In this document: piece after piece, positions 18,987 through 30,358 of the stretch
How the letters are laid out: each line of letters opens with the position of its first letter
Position numbering within the stretch: the first letter of the stretch is position 1
From: Pantoea cypripedii
GTDB lineage: Bacteria > Pseudomonadota > Gammaproteobacteria > Enterobacterales > Enterobacteriaceae
Direction: 5' to 3'
Length of the DNA: 64,000 nt
Assembly: GCF_002095535.1 (NCBI RefSeq)
Contig: NZ_MLJI01000001.1
Location: forward strand, 1,001,604-1,065,603
Notes under the pieces: generated by a model
What the model saw: the letters and a program-made list of their open reading frames with translations, nothing else
The model's database searches: none
What the model was told of the DNA's origin: nothing
Translations under genes and position numbers: made by a program

Positions 18987-20939
18987 TCACCAGTTCTTTC
19001 CTAACGCAATCTCGCCGCCATAGGGGCTGAGATGGTTGTTGTCGTAATACAACGGCAATCCGCCATTGGCAAACAGGCAACCATGGTCATTACAAAGATT
19101 TTCACGCAAAGACAGCACCCGCACGCCCTGCTGTGCATAGCTTTGCAGCAATTTGTCCACCGCCGCTTCCGGGTACTGGAAGAGTTTGGTGCGTGCCGTG
19201 CTCAATGGCGGGGTATCCCAGCGTCCCAGCCAGTCGCTCAGTTCACGACGAATCGGGATATTACGGTTGTTGCTGTAGCGCAGGGGATCGATATCCAGCG
19301 ATGGGGCATCCTCAATGATGGTGACTTTCTTCCCGGCCTGTTGCAGTGCCGCAACCACCTTATCCATACCGAATTTTAACGCCTCCAGATTGCTTTTTTC
19401 CGGATGCGCCAGCTCACGAAAACCGGAGCCAGGCAGGATGCTCATACCGGATGCCCAGTAAGCACTGATCACCACTTCATCAATCTTGTCACTCAGCACC
19501 ATTTTCAGTACTTCGCGATTAAAATCGACGCACTGCTGGGCATGGGCGGGTTCCTGAACCACCACCCGTGTCACATCAATGAAAAACGGACAGGAGGCTT
19601 TGGTTAGCTGAAACAGCGGCTTGTGCTGGCGCAACGCATAACCCGCGACCGAGGTGCGCAGCGCGGCGGCATGGCTATCGCCGATTAAGGCAATACCCGG
19701 TTGATCGGTGTCCGGATGGCATTGCGCATTCAATGACGGGAAATTAGCGCCGTAGTCCAGCAGACAAGGGTTGCGCTGCGCTGAAATTTTCCACGACTCA
19801 CCGTTGACCACCTGTTCGCTGACGCGATACTTCAGGCCGCCGGTTTGCCACAGGATCACCATCGCCCCGGCGGCCAGCAGTGAGGAGGCGCAGTAAACCG
19901 GGATCACCAGGCGGGTGGCGCGCTGCGGATGACGGAAAGGTTGCTCGACAAAGCGCCAGGAGATCCAGGCAATCAGTAATGCCAGGGCGCTAATGGTCAG
20001 GCCCTGCCAAACCGTTAACGGATGATCGCTACAAATGCGCGCCAGGCTGAGCAGCGGCCAGTGCCATAAATACCAGGAGTAGGAGACGGTGCCGATAAAG
20101 CGCATGACGCGGTTTTCCAGCAGCAGCTGGTTCAGGCGACCGCGCGCGCCGATCATCAGGCAACCTGCCGCCACCGGAATCATCGCCAGCCAGCCGGGGA
20201 AGTCACTGTTGTTGGCCAGCAGCATGGCGGAGGCCACAATCAGCAGCCAGCCGAGCAGATTACACAAGTTAGCGGCGCGTCCCTGTATTGGCTGTGGTTG
20301 CCACAGCGCCAGCAGCACCCCGGCACCCAGCTCCCAGGCGCGGGTCGGCAGCAGATAGAACGCACGGGTGCTGTTAACCGGGGTCATCCACAGGCAGGCG
20401 ATTAACGAGGCGATGCTGATCAGCAGAATCACCGCTGGCATGGAGCGTTTGAAGCGTGCGGTCAGCAGCAAAATAAAGGGCAACACCACGTAGAACTGTT
20501 CTTCGATGCCGAGTGACCAGGTCATCAGCAGCGGGTTTAAATCGGAATCGGTGCTGAAGTAGTCACCACTTTTCATCAGCAGCATGTTGGGTACGGAAAT
20601 AAATACCGCTACGCTATATTTTGCCAGCTGGCTGAATTCGAGCGGGGAAAGCAGGAGGTAGCCGAGTAATAGCAGGATCGCCATCATAAAAAACAATGCC
20701 GGGGCGATACGTCGGATACGTCGTAAGTAGAATTGATAAAAGGAGAAACGCGCTTCGGTTATTTCCCGGCTGATAATGCCACCAATTAAAAAGCCAGAAA
20801 TAACAAAGAAGATATCTACGCCAATAAAACCGCCGGGCAGGAAGGTCACACCTGAATGGAACAACACCACTGATAAAATCGCGACGGCGCGCAGGCCGTC
20901 AATATCCGCGCGATAACCGAAATTACCCGATTTGGTCAT
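18987..20939 (-). CDS. OafA/YrhL-type acyltransferase with SGNH domain
   Basis: A 650-residue inner-membrane acyltransferase-3 protein. Residues about 1-370 hold ten or so hydrophobic segments with family motifs RADIDGLRAVAILSVVLFH, GGFIGVDIFFVISGFLIG and the RRIRRIAPALF loop. The remaining 270 residues are a periplasmic SGNH-type domain: GIALIGDSHAAALR carries the nucleophile Ser, and a C-terminal YDNNHLSPYGG carries the Asp-x-x-His pair. Such proteins O-acetylate O-antigen, exopolysaccharide or other surface glycans. No glycan cluster is nearby, so the acceptor is unknown. It occupies the place of malZ in the E. coli order. Confidence 0.9.
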   Translation of the reverse strand: MTKSGNFGYRADIDGLRAVAILSVVLFHSGVTFLPGGFIGVDIFFVISGFLIGGIISREITEARFSFYQFYLRRIRRIAPALFFMMAILLLLGYLLLSPLEFSQLAKYSVAVFISVPNMLLMKSGDYFSTDSDLNPLLMTWSLGIEEQFYVVLPFILLLTARFKRSMPAVILLISIASLIACLWMTPVNSTRAFYLLPTRAWELGAGVLLALWQPQPIQGRAANLCNLLGWLLIVASAMLLANNSDFPGWLAMIPVAAGCLMIGARGRLNQLLLENRVMRFIGTVSYSWYLWHWPLLSLARICSDHPLTVWQGLTISALALLIAWISWRFVEQPFRHPQRATRLVIPVYCASSLLAAGAMVILWQTGGLKYRVSEQVVNGESWKISAQRNPCLLDYGANFPSLNAQCHPDTDQPGIALIGDSHAAALRTSVAGYALRQHKPLFQLTKASCPFFIDVTRVVVQEPAHAQQCVDFNREVLKMVLSDKIDEVVISAYWASGMSILPGSGFRELAHPEKSNLEALKFGMDKVVAALQQAGKKVTIIEDAPSLDIDPLRYSNNRNIPIRRELSDWLGRWDTPPLSTARTKLFQYPEAAVDKLLQSYAQQGVRVLSLRENLCNDHGCLFANGGLPLYYDNNHLSPYGGEIALGKNW

Positions 20940-21194
20940 AAGGCCACCCGTTGCTCTTAAATATCCTGACGCCTGAGGCGAAAAAAATAAATCGGCGCAT
21001 CCTGTCGCCGAAAAACAAGGGTAAAAAAATAATGAATCAAGGGATGATTGACGTTTAAAGGTTAACGCGAGGTAAACGAAATGCGTACCTCTGACGGAAA
21101 ATATAGATAATTCTCAGACGACCCTGCGAATTACTCACACAAACTTAATGATTGTCTTTTTTATCTGATAAGCCGTGTGAGTATAAATAACGGG

Positions 21195-22463
21195 TTATTG
21201 TGGGTAATTGACGGGGATTATCGCTTGCTTATCCAGTGCCTGGCTGAAGGTACGCAACGTCGATTGATAAGGACACAAGGTACCGACATCGGTAATCCGA
21301 CAGTTTTTCTCATGCCACTCCTCACGCAGCAACGGATGGCGATCGTCCACCGGGGCTAAGTGCCGCAGATCATCCAGACTTTGGGCCTGGAAGTAGATAT
21401 GCAAAAAACGCTCGCCGGTTTGCATGTCGCGCCAGCGTTCGAACACCAGGCTACTGCCGGGTGGGACATTGCCACGGGCATAGCCCGGCAACTGCCAGCT
21501 GAAGTTCATCAGCGTTCGCACACGAGCGATATTGGTATCGTGCGCCACCAGCAGTAGCCAGCGGGTGTTCGGTGACGCGTTCTGCACCGGGCTGACACCC
21601 TGTTCCAGCCCTTTGATAATGGCATCCAGCAAAATCGAACCACGGCGCTGTGCCAGATAAGGGACATCGTTGCTGAGATCATAGCTGGCGGTCAAAATCG
21701 GTAACAGCGCGGTGATCTGGCTGGCGGCGGTGATATTGCCCCATGCCAGCTGGTTGAGCGGCAGGTTCTCGCTCCAGCCCAGCCGCAGCGTTTCCACCAT
21801 ACTGGCCAGCACGCTCAGGCCCTGTACGTAAGTATGTCCTTTTTTGGTTTGTTTCAGCTGCCACGGGCGATCAAACTGGGCGCAGTCGTTACCGGGCGCG
21901 CAAACCGCCTGTTTAAGCAGCTGCACGGCGGGTTGCAGCTGCTGTTGCAGTGCCGCCAGATCACCGGCTTTGGCCACCATCGCGGCATGTTCCCGGGAGG
22001 GATCGAGGTCAGCAAAGGGCAAATCCTCCGACTGGAACAGCGGGTCGGTAGCACCATCAACATGATGTATCGCGACCCCACAGCCAGGAAATGCGCCATC
22101 AACCAGTGCCTCTGCGGTGGCGCGAGTGCGCTGTAGCGGGCTGGCCCGCACGTAAATTTCGTCGCCCGTCGGGCAACCCAGGGGCAGCAGACCGAGCTGT
22201 CGATAATGCTCGCCTTCCCAGCGACCTTTATTCACCACGGCGGCGTAACCGTGCCCGGTCAGTTCACCGTCGGCAGTGACCCAGCGTGTCCAGGGGCGAG
22301 CGGTCACCGCTTCGATCTCTTTGCGATTGCCGGGGGTAGGAGGGCGCACACCGTGTCGGCTGAGCTCCACCACTTTTTCCAGCTGGTAGTGATCGGCAGC
22401 CTGACTGCTACCGATCAACAGCCACAGCGCACTGACCAGCAGCAAAGACGATCGCATGGACAT
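21195..22463 (-). CDS. Periplasmic histidine acid phosphatase (AppA-like phytase)
   Basis: A 422-residue secreted phosphatase with a signal peptide ending SSQAAD. The catalytic motif RHGVRPP is at residues 36-42 and the proton donor HDTN starts at residue 308. The stretch after it (LPGYARGNVPPGSSLVFERW) follows E. coli AppA more closely than glucose-1-phosphatase Agp, whose motif is HDSN. It should strip phosphates from phytate or other phosphomonoesters in the periplasm. AAGGA lies 7 bp before the ATG. The upstream partner is an inositol monophosphatase-family gene 12 bp away, which strengthens the phytate reading. Exact substrate unproven. Confidence 0.85.
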   Translation of the reverse strand: MSMRSSLLLVSALWLLIGSSQAADHYQLEKVVELSRHGVRPPTPGNRKEIEAVTARPWTRWVTADGELTGHGYAAVVNKGRWEGEHYRQLGLLPLGCPTGDEIYVRASPLQRTRATAEALVDGAFPGCGVAIHHVDGATDPLFQSEDLPFADLDPSREHAAMVAKAGDLAALQQQLQPAVQLLKQAVCAPGNDCAQFDRPWQLKQTKKGHTYVQGLSVLASMVETLRLGWSENLPLNQLAWGNITAASQITALLPILTASYDLSNDVPYLAQRRGSILLDAIIKGLEQGVSPVQNASPNTRWLLLVAHDTNIARVRTLMNFSWQLPGYARGNVPPGSSLVFERWRDMQTGERFLHIYFQAQSLDDLRHLAPVDDRHPLLREEWHEKNCRITDVGTLCPYQSTLRTFSQALDKQAIIPVNYPQ

Positions 22464-22475
22464 CGGTGAATCCTT

Positions 22476-23288
22476 TTATAAGCGGGCAGAGGAGGCTGGC
22501 AGCATCGCTTTCAGCTGTGGATAGAGCGTCGCATTGGTGAGCAGCACCGGATTACCGTTTTTTAGCCCGTCGTGGCGCAGATAATCATTAGTGACGCCGC
22601 CTGCTTCACGCATCAGGACGATGCCCGGCAAACCGTCCCACGGGTGCATATGGGCTTCAAAATAGCCGATCAGACGCCCGGCAGCGGCCCAGGCGCTCAT
22701 CAGTGCACCCGAGCCGGTACGGATAAACATGCCACCCTGTTGCAGCAGGGCAGAAATAAAGTTTGTAAGAGGTTCTGGTGGCTGGCTGTTGGAGCTGCTA
22801 ATCCCCAGCACCCCCTGATCCAGCTGCCGGGCGCTATGTACCTGGATACGTTTGTCATTAACCCAGGCACCTTTGCCGCGGCAGGCGTGAAACAATTCGT
22901 GATGATTGGGATCGCACACCACGCCAATCACCGCTTCATTTTCACATACGATGGCCAGCGACACGCACCAGTTATGCAAACCATTAATAAAACAGCTGGT
23001 GCCATCAATCGGATCCACCACCCAGACAAAGCGCGCACCTTCCGTTTCGCCGCCACTCTCTTCGCCCAGCACCGCGTCTTCAGGAAAACGTTCGGCAATC
23101 AGGGATTTAATCAGTTGTTCCACATTGCGATCGGCTTCACTGACCACATCCTGAAGGTCCTTTTTATGCTCAATCACCAGTTGGTGGCGCTGCTGATACC
23201 AGGAAAGCGCGCGACTGGCGGCAGCTTTAGCGACATCACAGGCATAGTGATAACGCGCGTCAAGTTCAGTAAGTGATGCTGATGACAT
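22476..23288 (-). CDS. Inositol monophosphatase family protein
   Basis: A 270-residue Mg2+-dependent phosphatase of the IMPase/CysQ superfamily. Metal ligands are visible in LGEESGGE (Glu76-77), VVDPIDGTSCF (Asp92, Asp95) and the C-terminal HPWDGLPG (Asp218). No signal peptide, so it is cytoplasmic. It is the first gene of an operon with the phytase-like gene, which suggests dephosphorylation of imported or residual inositol monophosphate. It is distinct in sequence from SuhB and could also act on histidinol phosphate or PAP, as other members do. GAGGG precedes the ATG. Confidence 0.85.
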   Translation of the reverse strand: MSSASLTELDARYHYACDVAKAAASRALSWYQQRHQLVIEHKKDLQDVVSEADRNVEQLIKSLIAERFPEDAVLGEESGGETEGARFVWVVDPIDGTSCFINGLHNWCVSLAIVCENEAVIGVVCDPNHHELFHACRGKGAWVNDKRIQVHSARQLDQGVLGISSSNSQPPEPLTNFISALLQQGGMFIRTGSGALMSAWAAAGRLIGYFEAHMHPWDGLPGIVLMREAGGVTNDYLRHDGLKNGNPVLLTNATLYPQLKAMLPASSARL

Positions 23289-23308
23289 CTTTCCCTCTTA
23301 TGATTTGC

Positions 23309-23345
23309 GACAGGCGAAATAGATTAAACCGCCCGGACAGGCGAA
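23309..23345. repeat. Direct repeat upstream of the phosphatase operon
   Basis: GACAGGCGAA occurs at 23309-23318 and again at 23336-23345, 27 bp apart, in the 5' region of the phosphatase pair. On the coding (minus) strand it reads TTCGCCTGTC. The copy nearer the gene reads on as CTGTCGCAAAT, two mismatches from half a Pho box, but no second half follows. It may be a regulator site. Confidence 0.4.
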
Positions 23346-23439
23346 TTGGCTGTGTGATCCAGGTAACGAAAGTTAAGAAAGGCTTCATTAAGCCGCAGAT
23401 AAAAGCGGCTGGCAAGAGGGGCGATGGATTCGGAATGCG

Positions 23440-24021
23440 TTATAGCTGTTGCGTGCGGGCCAGCGCCATCATGCGCGGATAGAACTGGAAGAACTGTTGC
23501 TCCAGCCCGGCATAGTGCTCAACGAAGTCCTGATAAGAATCACGCAGTGCTTTAAGGCGCGGACGGCGCAGAGCCATGCCGTTCAGCACCCGTTCAAGAC
23601 GCGTGGGTTCTGCATAATGTTCAAACCAGTGCTCGCGCCACATCACGCTGTTTAGCTCGATAAAGCCTTCCGGCGTGCCGTTTAACTGCGGCACAATTTC
23701 GCGCTCGGCAGCGGCAGTGAAGGCCACCAGCGATTGTTGCGGATGCATTTTATCCCAGTGCAGGGCGAGGAAATGGTCCCAGATAACGTCCAGCGTAATC
23801 GGGGCGACACGTCGGGTTTCGGCACGAAACCACTGACGCGCTTCGCGTACTTCCGGCAGATTATCGGTCATAACGTCGATACGACGGTGCATCCGGATGC
23901 CATCGGCAACCGGGGTCGGCCAGTCCTCATGCGGGTTACCGCGCACAAAGTCGGCCATTAAGTTACCGAGCAGTGAGCTGTCAGCCAGATGGGCCAGATG
24001 AAGGTGAGCAAGAAAGTTCAT
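23440..24021 (-). CDS. acpH: AcpH, acyl carrier protein phosphodiesterase
   Basis: A 193-residue cytoplasmic protein, the same length as E. coli AcpH. The N-terminus [20 protein letters not shown] and the HRRIDVMTD segment carry the HD-like metal ligands. It removes 4'-phosphopantetheine from acyl carrier protein. It is divergent from queA across about 100 bp, as in E. coli. Confidence 0.95.
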   Translation of the reverse strand: MNFLAHLHLAHLADSSLLGNLMADFVRGNPHEDWPTPVADGIRMHRRIDVMTDNLPEVREARQWFRAETRRVAPITLDVIWDHFLALHWDKMHPQQSLVAFTAAAEREIVPQLNGTPEGFIELNSVMWREHWFEHYAEPTRLERVLNGMALRRPRLKALRDSYQDFVEHYAGLEQQFFQFYPRMMALARTQQL

Positions 24022-24123
24022 GGCGCATTATAGCCAGAATCAACGAGACGCAGCCAGTTGTTCAGAATTAGTCGCTTTTCCGCTAAACTATGCCGCCTGT
24101 TTTTAGTCCTGAAGAAGTGAAGT

Positions 24124-25194
24124 ATGCGTGTAGCCGATTTTGCCTTTGAGTTGCCGGAATCTTTGATCGCCCATTATCCCCAGGCGCAGCGTAGCGGTTG
24201 CCGTCTGTTGTCGCTGGATGGCCCGAGCGGTGCGCTCAGCCACGGTGTGTTTACCGATGTACTGGATAAACTCAATCCGGGCGATCTGTTGGTCTTCAAC
24301 AACACCCGTGTCATTCCCGCGCGCGTTTTTGGTCGCAAGGCCAGCGGTGGCAAAATTGAAATGCTGGTGGAGCGCATGCTGGATGATAAGCGCGTGCTGG
24401 CGCATGTGCGAGCCTCCAAAGCACCGAAGCCGGGTACCGAATTATTGCTGGGCGATGATGAAAGCGTCAAAGCAACCATGGTGGCGCGCCATGATGCGTT
24501 GTTCGAGATCGTATTTGAAGATGACCGTGCAGTGCTGGATATCCTGAATAGCGTCGGCCATATGCCGCTGCCGCCTTATATTGACCGTCCGGATGAAGAT
24601 GCCGACCGTGAGTTGTACCAGACGGTATACAGCGCGCGTCCGGGGGCGGTAGCCGCGCCGACGGCGGGCCTGCACTTTGACGAGCCTTTACTTGAGGCGC
24701 TGAAAGCCAAAGGCGTCGAGATGGCGTTTGTCACGCTGCACGTGGGGGCGGGCACATTCCAGCCGGTGCGGGTGGAAACCATCGAAGATCACACCATGCA
24801 CGCGGAATACGCCGAAGTGCCGCAGGACGTGGTGGATGCGGTGCTGGCCTGTAAAGCACGGGGTAATAAAGTGGTGGCGGTTGGCACCACCTCGGTGCGG
24901 TCGCTGGAAAGTGCAGCGCAGGCAAGCAAGGATGCGCTGATTGCGCCGTTCTTCGATGATACCCAGATCTTTATCTATCCCGGTTATCAGTACCAGGTGA
25001 TCGATGCGCTTATCACCAATTTCCATCTGCCGGAATCCACCCTGATTATGCTGGTGTCGGCGTTTGCCGGTTATCAGCACACCATGGCGGCCTATCATGC
25101 GGCGGTCGCGGAGCAGTACCGTTTCTTTAGCTACGGGGATGCCATGTTCATCACCCGTAATATGAATGCACCTGACGAAAGCGTCGGGATTTAA
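24124..25194 (+). CDS. queA: QueA, S-adenosylmethionine:tRNA ribosyltransferase-isomerase
   Basis: A 356-residue enzyme, the same length as E. coli QueA. It transfers and rearranges the ribosyl group of S-adenosylmethionine onto preQ1 in tRNA to give epoxyqueuosine. Family segments include [43 protein letters not shown] and [13 protein letters not shown]. It starts the queA-tgt-yajC-secD-secF cluster; tgt follows 30 bp downstream and acts one step earlier in the same pathway. Confidence 0.98.
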   Translation: MRVADFAFELPESLIAHYPQAQRSGCRLLSLDGPSGALSHGVFTDVLDKLNPGDLLVFNNTRVIPARVFGRKASGGKIEMLVERMLDDKRVLAHVRASKAPKPGTELLLGDDESVKATMVARHDALFEIVFEDDRAVLDILNSVGHMPLPPYIDRPDEDADRELYQTVYSARPGAVAAPTAGLHFDEPLLEALKAKGVEMAFVTLHVGAGTFQPVRVETIEDHTMHAEYAEVPQDVVDAVLACKARGNKVVAVGTTSVRSLESAAQASKDALIAPFFDDTQIFIYPGYQYQVIDALITNFHLPESTLIMLVSAFAGYQHTMAAYHAAVAEQYRFFSYGDAMFITRNMNAPDESVGI

Positions 25195-26349
<1,155 letters not shown>

Positions 26350-26373
26350 TAATTCATCAATGAGGGAAATTTA

Positions 26374-26706
26374 ATGAGCTTTTTCATTTCTGACGCTGTG
26401 GCTGCAGCAGGCGCACCGTCTCAGGGAAGTCCTTATTCTCTGGTGATCATGCTGGTGGTCTTTGGTCTGATCTTTTACTTCATGATTCTGCGTCCGCAGC
26501 AGAAGCGTTCGAAAGATCACAAGAAATTGATGGATTCCATCTCCAAGGGGGATGAAGTGCTGACCAGCGGTGGTTTAGTGGGTCGCGTGACCAAAGTAGC
26601 AGAAACTGGCTACATCTCTATCGCCCTGAACGACACCACTGAAGTAGTAATCAAACGTGATTTCGTGGCTGCCGTTCTGCCGAAAGGCACCATGAAGGCG
26701 CTGTAA
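26374..26706 (+). CDS. yajC: YajC, Sec translocase accessory subunit
   Basis: A 110-residue inner-membrane protein with one hydrophobic segment ([17 protein letters not shown]) followed by the family signature [17 protein letters not shown] and a small KOW-like cytoplasmic domain with [14 protein letters not shown]. YajC associates with SecD, SecF and YidC in the holotranslocon. The gene lies 24 bp after tgt and 25 bp before secD, in the conserved order. Confidence 0.97.
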   Translation: MSFFISDAVAAAGAPSQGSPYSLVIMLVVFGLIFYFMILRPQQKRSKDHKKLMDSISKGDEVLTSGGLVGRVTKVAETGYISIALNDTTEVVIKRDFVAAVLPKGTMKAL

Positions 26707-26731
26707 TTTTTTCTTCCCGAAGGAAACTGCC

Positions 26732-28579
26732 GTGTTAAACCGTTATCCTTTGTGGAAGTACATCATGCTGGTCGTCGTGATTCTCGTCGGCCTGCTCTAT
26801 GCGCTTCCCAACCTTTATGGTGAGGATCCGGCCGTTCAAATCACTGGTGCGCGCGGTGGCGCCGCCAGTGAGCAAACGTTGGATCAGATCCAGACTGCAT
26901 TACAAAAAGATAATATTCAGAGCAAATCCCTCGTTCTGGAAAATGGCGCGATTCTTGCGCGCTTTGCTAATACGGATGTGCAGCTGCGCGCCCGTGAAGC
27001 GATTACTAATGTGCTTGGCGAGAACTACGTTGTTGCGCTCAACCTGGCTCCGGCTACCCCGCGCTGGCTGAGCATGCTGTCCGCAGAACCGATGAAACTC
27101 GGTCTTGATCTGCGCGGCGGCGTACACTTCCTGATGGAAGTGGATATGGATACCGCCCTGGGCAAACTGCAGGAGCAGAACGCCGACGGCCTGCGCAGTG
27201 ACCTGCGCGATAAGGGCATCCCCTACGTTACCGTGAATAAAATCGCGAACTATGGCGTGGAAATCCGTTTCCGTGACGGCACCAGCCGTGATGCGGCCAT
27301 TAGCTATCTGTCGTCGCGTCACCGTGATCTGGTGATCTCAAGCCAGGGTAGCGATACCTTGCGTGCGGTGATGACCGATGCTCGCCTGAGCGAAGCGCGT
27401 GAGTATGCGGTTCAGCAGAACATCAACATCCTGCGTAACCGTGTTAACCAACTCGGCGTAGCCGAACCGCTGGTACAGCGTCAGGGTTCTGACCGCATCG
27501 TGGTTGAGTTGCCGGGTATTCAGGACACTGCGCGTGCCAAAGAGATTCTGGGTGCGACTGCTACCCTCGAATTCCGTCTGGTTAACACCACCGTTGACCC
27601 GAGCGCCGCGGCCAGTGGCCGTGTTCCGGGTGACTCTGAAGTGAAAATGACGCGTGATGGTCAGCCGGTTGTGCTGTACAAACGTGTGATTCTGACCGGT
27701 GACCACATCACGGATTCCACATCCAGCATGGATGAGTACAACCAGCCTCAGGTGAACATTTCACTGGATGGCGCGGGCGGTAACATCATGTCTAACTTCA
27801 CCAAGGACAACATCGGTAAGCCGATGGCGACCCTGTTTGTGGAGTACAAGGACAGTGGTAAGAAAGATGCCAACGGTCGTGCGATTCTGGTGAAACAGGA
27901 AGAAGTGATTAACGTGGCGAACATTCAGTCGCGCCTCGGTAACAGCTTCCGTATCACCGGTATCAGCAACCCGAACGAAGCTCGTCAGCTGTCGCTGCTG
28001 CTGCGTGCCGGTGCGCTGATTGCGCCGATTCAGATTGTGGAAGAGCGTACCATCGGCCCAACTATGGGTCAGCAGAACATCACACAAGGTCTCGAAGCCT
28101 GCCTGTGGGGTCTGATCGCTTCCATCATCTTTATGGTGGTGTTCTATAAGAAATTCGGTCTGATCGCCACCAGTGCTCTGCTGTGTAACCTGGTGCTGAT
28201 TGTCGGCATCATGTCACTGCTGCCGGGGGCTACGCTCACCATGCCGGGTATTGCCGGTATCGTGCTGACGCTGGCGGTAGCGGTGGATGCGAACGTACTG
28301 ATTAACGAACGTATTAAAGAAGAGTTGCGTAACGGACGTTCCGTGCAGCAGGCGATTCATGAGGGGTACAAAGGTGCCTTCTCCAGTATCGTCGATGCTA
28401 ACGTGACCACGCTGATTAAAGTCATCATTCTTTATGCGGTCGGTACCGGTTCAATCAAAGGTTTTGCGATCACCACGGCTATCGGTATCGCTACCTCCAT
28501 GTTTACCGCTATCGTCGGCACCCGTGCCATCGTTAACCTGGTGTACGGCGGCAAACGCATCAACAAGCTGTCTATCTAA
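26732..28579 (+). CDS. secD: SecD, protein translocase subunit
   Basis: A 615-residue RND-superfamily membrane protein (E. coli 615). An N-terminal membrane segment is followed by the large periplasmic region beginning [17 protein letters not shown]. The C-terminal five membrane segments include [20 protein letters not shown], where the Asp acts in proton coupling. SecD/F use the proton-motive force to pull preproteins across the membrane. secF follows 10 bp downstream. The start is GTG (GTGTTAAACC), with AAGGAAAC upstream. Confidence 0.98.
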   Translation: MLNRYPLWKYIMLVVVILVGLLYALPNLYGEDPAVQITGARGGAASEQTLDQIQTALQKDNIQSKSLVLENGAILARFANTDVQLRAREAITNVLGENYVVALNLAPATPRWLSMLSAEPMKLGLDLRGGVHFLMEVDMDTALGKLQEQNADGLRSDLRDKGIPYVTVNKIANYGVEIRFRDGTSRDAAISYLSSRHRDLVISSQGSDTLRAVMTDARLSEAREYAVQQNINILRNRVNQLGVAEPLVQRQGSDRIVVELPGIQDTARAKEILGATATLEFRLVNTTVDPSAAASGRVPGDSEVKMTRDGQPVVLYKRVILTGDHITDSTSSMDEYNQPQVNISLDGAGGNIMSNFTKDNIGKPMATLFVEYKDSGKKDANGRAILVKQEEVINVANIQSRLGNSFRITGISNPNEARQLSLLLRAGALIAPIQIVEERTIGPTMGQQNITQGLEACLWGLIASIIFMVVFYKKFGLIATSALLCNLVLIVGIMSLLPGATLTMPGIAGIVLTLAVAVDANVLINERIKEELRNGRSVQQAIHEGYKGAFSSIVDANVTTLIKVIILYAVGTGSIKGFAITTAIGIATSMFTAIVGTRAIVNLVYGGKRINKLSI

Positions 28580-28589
28580 GGAGTGCGTT

Positions 28590-29558
28590 GTGGCACAGGA
28601 ATACAGTATTGAACAGCTGAACCATGGGCGTAAGGTCGTTGACTTTATGCGCTGGGACACGCTGGCTTTCATCATCTCTGGTTTGCTGATTCTGGCGTCT
28701 ATCGCCATTGTCAGCGTGCGAGGCTTCAACTGGGGCCTCGACTTTACCGGCGGGACGGTGATTGAGATCAACCTGGAAAAACCAGCCGAGCTGGATACCC
28801 TGCGTGTTGCGCTGGTGAAAGCAGGCTTCCAGGAACCCCTGGTGCAGAACTTTGGCAGCAGCCGTGACGTGATGGTACGCATGGCTCCGGTCCAGGGTCC
28901 GGCGGGTCAGGAACTGGGCAACAAAGTGGTGTCGGTGATTAACGAAACCGCACAGCAGAATGCTACCGTGAAGCGTATCGAGTTCGTTGGGCCGAGCGTG
29001 GGCAGCGATCTGGCGCAGGCGGGGGCGATGGCGCTGATGTCGGCACTGCTTGCGATTCTGATCTATATCGGTATTCGTTTTGAGTGGCGTCTGGCACTGG
29101 GCACCGTACTGGCGCTGGCGCACGACGTGATCATCACCTGCGGCATTTTGTCGCTGGCGCACATCGAGATCGACCTGACTATCGTCGCGTCACTGATGTC
29201 GGTGATTGGTTACTCGCTCAACGACAAAATCGTGGTTTCCGACCGTATTCGTGAGAACTTCCGCAAGATCCGTCGCGGTTCTTCTTACGATATCACCAAC
29301 GTGTCGCTGACCCAGACGCTGAGCCGTACCCTGATCACCTCGCTGACCACGCTGGCGATGATCCTGATCCTGTTCATCTTTGGTGGTGCCCTGCTGAGAG
29401 GTTTCTCGCTGACCATGTTGATTGGTGTGACCATTGGTACCATCTCATCAATCTATGTCTCTTCAGCGCTGGCGCTGAAACTGGGCATGAAGCGTGAACA
29501 TATGCTGGTGCAGAAAGTGGAGAAAGAGGGCGCCGATCAGCCTTCTATCATGCCGTAA
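28590..29558 (+). CDS. secF: SecF, protein translocase subunit
   Basis: A 322-residue membrane protein (E. coli 323), the partner of SecD. It shows [16 protein letters not shown] at the first periplasmic junction and [19 protein letters not shown] in the conserved SecF membrane motif. The reading frame extends upstream inside secD, but the GTG at 28590, preceded by AAGGAG, gives the conserved start [23 protein letters not shown] strong terminator ends the cluster. Confidence 0.97.
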   Translation: MAQEYSIEQLNHGRKVVDFMRWDTLAFIISGLLILASIAIVSVRGFNWGLDFTGGTVIEINLEKPAELDTLRVALVKAGFQEPLVQNFGSSRDVMVRMAPVQGPAGQELGNKVVSVINETAQQNATVKRIEFVGPSVGSDLAQAGAMALMSALLAILIYIGIRFEWRLALGTVLALAHDVIITCGILSLAHIEIDLTIVASLMSVIGYSLNDKIVVSDRIRENFRKIRRGSSYDITNVSLTQTLSRTLITSLTTLAMILILFIFGGALLRGFSLTMLIGVTIGTISSIYVSSALALKLGMKREHMLVQKVEKEGADQPSIMP

Positions 29559-29583
29559 TTTGCGACAGTAAAAGCGTTGAAGT

Positions 29584-29618
29584 AAACCGCATCCTGGTTT
29601 GGATGCGGTTTTTTTTAT
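29584..29618 (+). terminator. Terminator after secF
   Basis: AAACCGCATCC and GGATGCGGTTT form an 11-bp stem around TGGTTT, followed by a run of T residues. It closes the queA-secF cluster. Confidence 0.93.
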
Positions 29619-29830
29619 CCAATCCATGTGCACTTTTACCATTCTCCTTAGCTTTTCCTCCTCACATCCAGAATTCAGTTATTCAATTGAATGGCGACTT
29701 TTCAATTCAATGTGATTTGACTCTGGTTAATGCATCAAAAGAGTATACATTTCCATCACTTTAACCATATTGTAACTGTGGTTTATTACTTGTCGGGTTT
29801 GTTCGATTATTTGAAAAGGAACTTTAGTGT

Positions 29831-30358
29831 ATGGCTATACAAGGAAAGTTTGTTATCAACGATGCCGATTTCTGCCCATTAATGTTTTACGGGATAGGCA
29901 CCTTCATGGCCTATTCCGGTAAAGACCAGTACCGTAACAAGGTTGGTTGTGTAGGTGTGCCAAATCTCGGGCCAATACCTGGGGGGCGCTACCACATTGT
30001 TAAGCGTCCGAGTGGGGGGCTAAAAGGTATTATTCGCACTGACCTTCAGGATATGTATTCATGGCCTACATCAACGCCAGTTAATAAACATGAATGGTTT
30101 GCACTGTTTCGAGATGATGGAACAATTAACGATGACACTTGGATAAATGGGGTAAAGCGAGGTAATTTCAGATTGCATCCCCCTGGGCCTATGGGGGTTT
30201 CTTTGGGGTGTATCACGTTGCAGCATCGTACTGATTTTATTGCAATTCGTCAGGCGTTAATGGCAACGAAACTGATTAAGCTAAGTAATGGCATGATGTC
30301 CTATGGAATGATCGAGGTGATTTTGCATGGCAGCCCGACGTGTCCCGATGGGGTTTAA
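29831..30358 (+). CDS. Tlde1-like (DUF2778) L,D-transpeptidase-type toxin, probable T6SS effector
   Basis: A 175-residue protein without signal peptide that fits the DUF2778/Tlde1 family of type VI secretion effectors acting on peptidoglycan stem peptides. The catalytic region is FRLHPPGPMGVSLGCIT with His116, Ser124 and Cys127, equivalent to the His/Ser/Cys of L,D-transpeptidases. The N-terminal GIGTFMAYSG and GPIPGGRYHIV segments are also typical of the family. The gene and its 190 bp upstream are AT-rich compared with neighbours, and it sits between secF and yajI where E. coli has unrelated genes. No T6SS structural genes are in the window. A small membrane protein overlaps its 3' end. Confidence 0.8.
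   Translation: MAIQGKFVINDADFCPLMFYGIGTFMAYSGKDQYRNKVGCVGVPNLGPIPGGRYHIVKRPSGGLKGIIRTDLQDMYSWPTSTPVNKHEWFALFRDDGTINDDTWINGVKRGNFRLHPPGPMGVSLGCITLQHRTDFIAIRQALMATKLIKLSNGMMSYGMIEVILHGSPTCPDGV

Noticed and set aside
29619..29830. Possible integration site of a mobile element near the T6SS effector
   Set aside because: The stretch is AT-rich, but no tRNA, integrase, transposase or flanking direct repeat was found, so an attachment site is unsupported.
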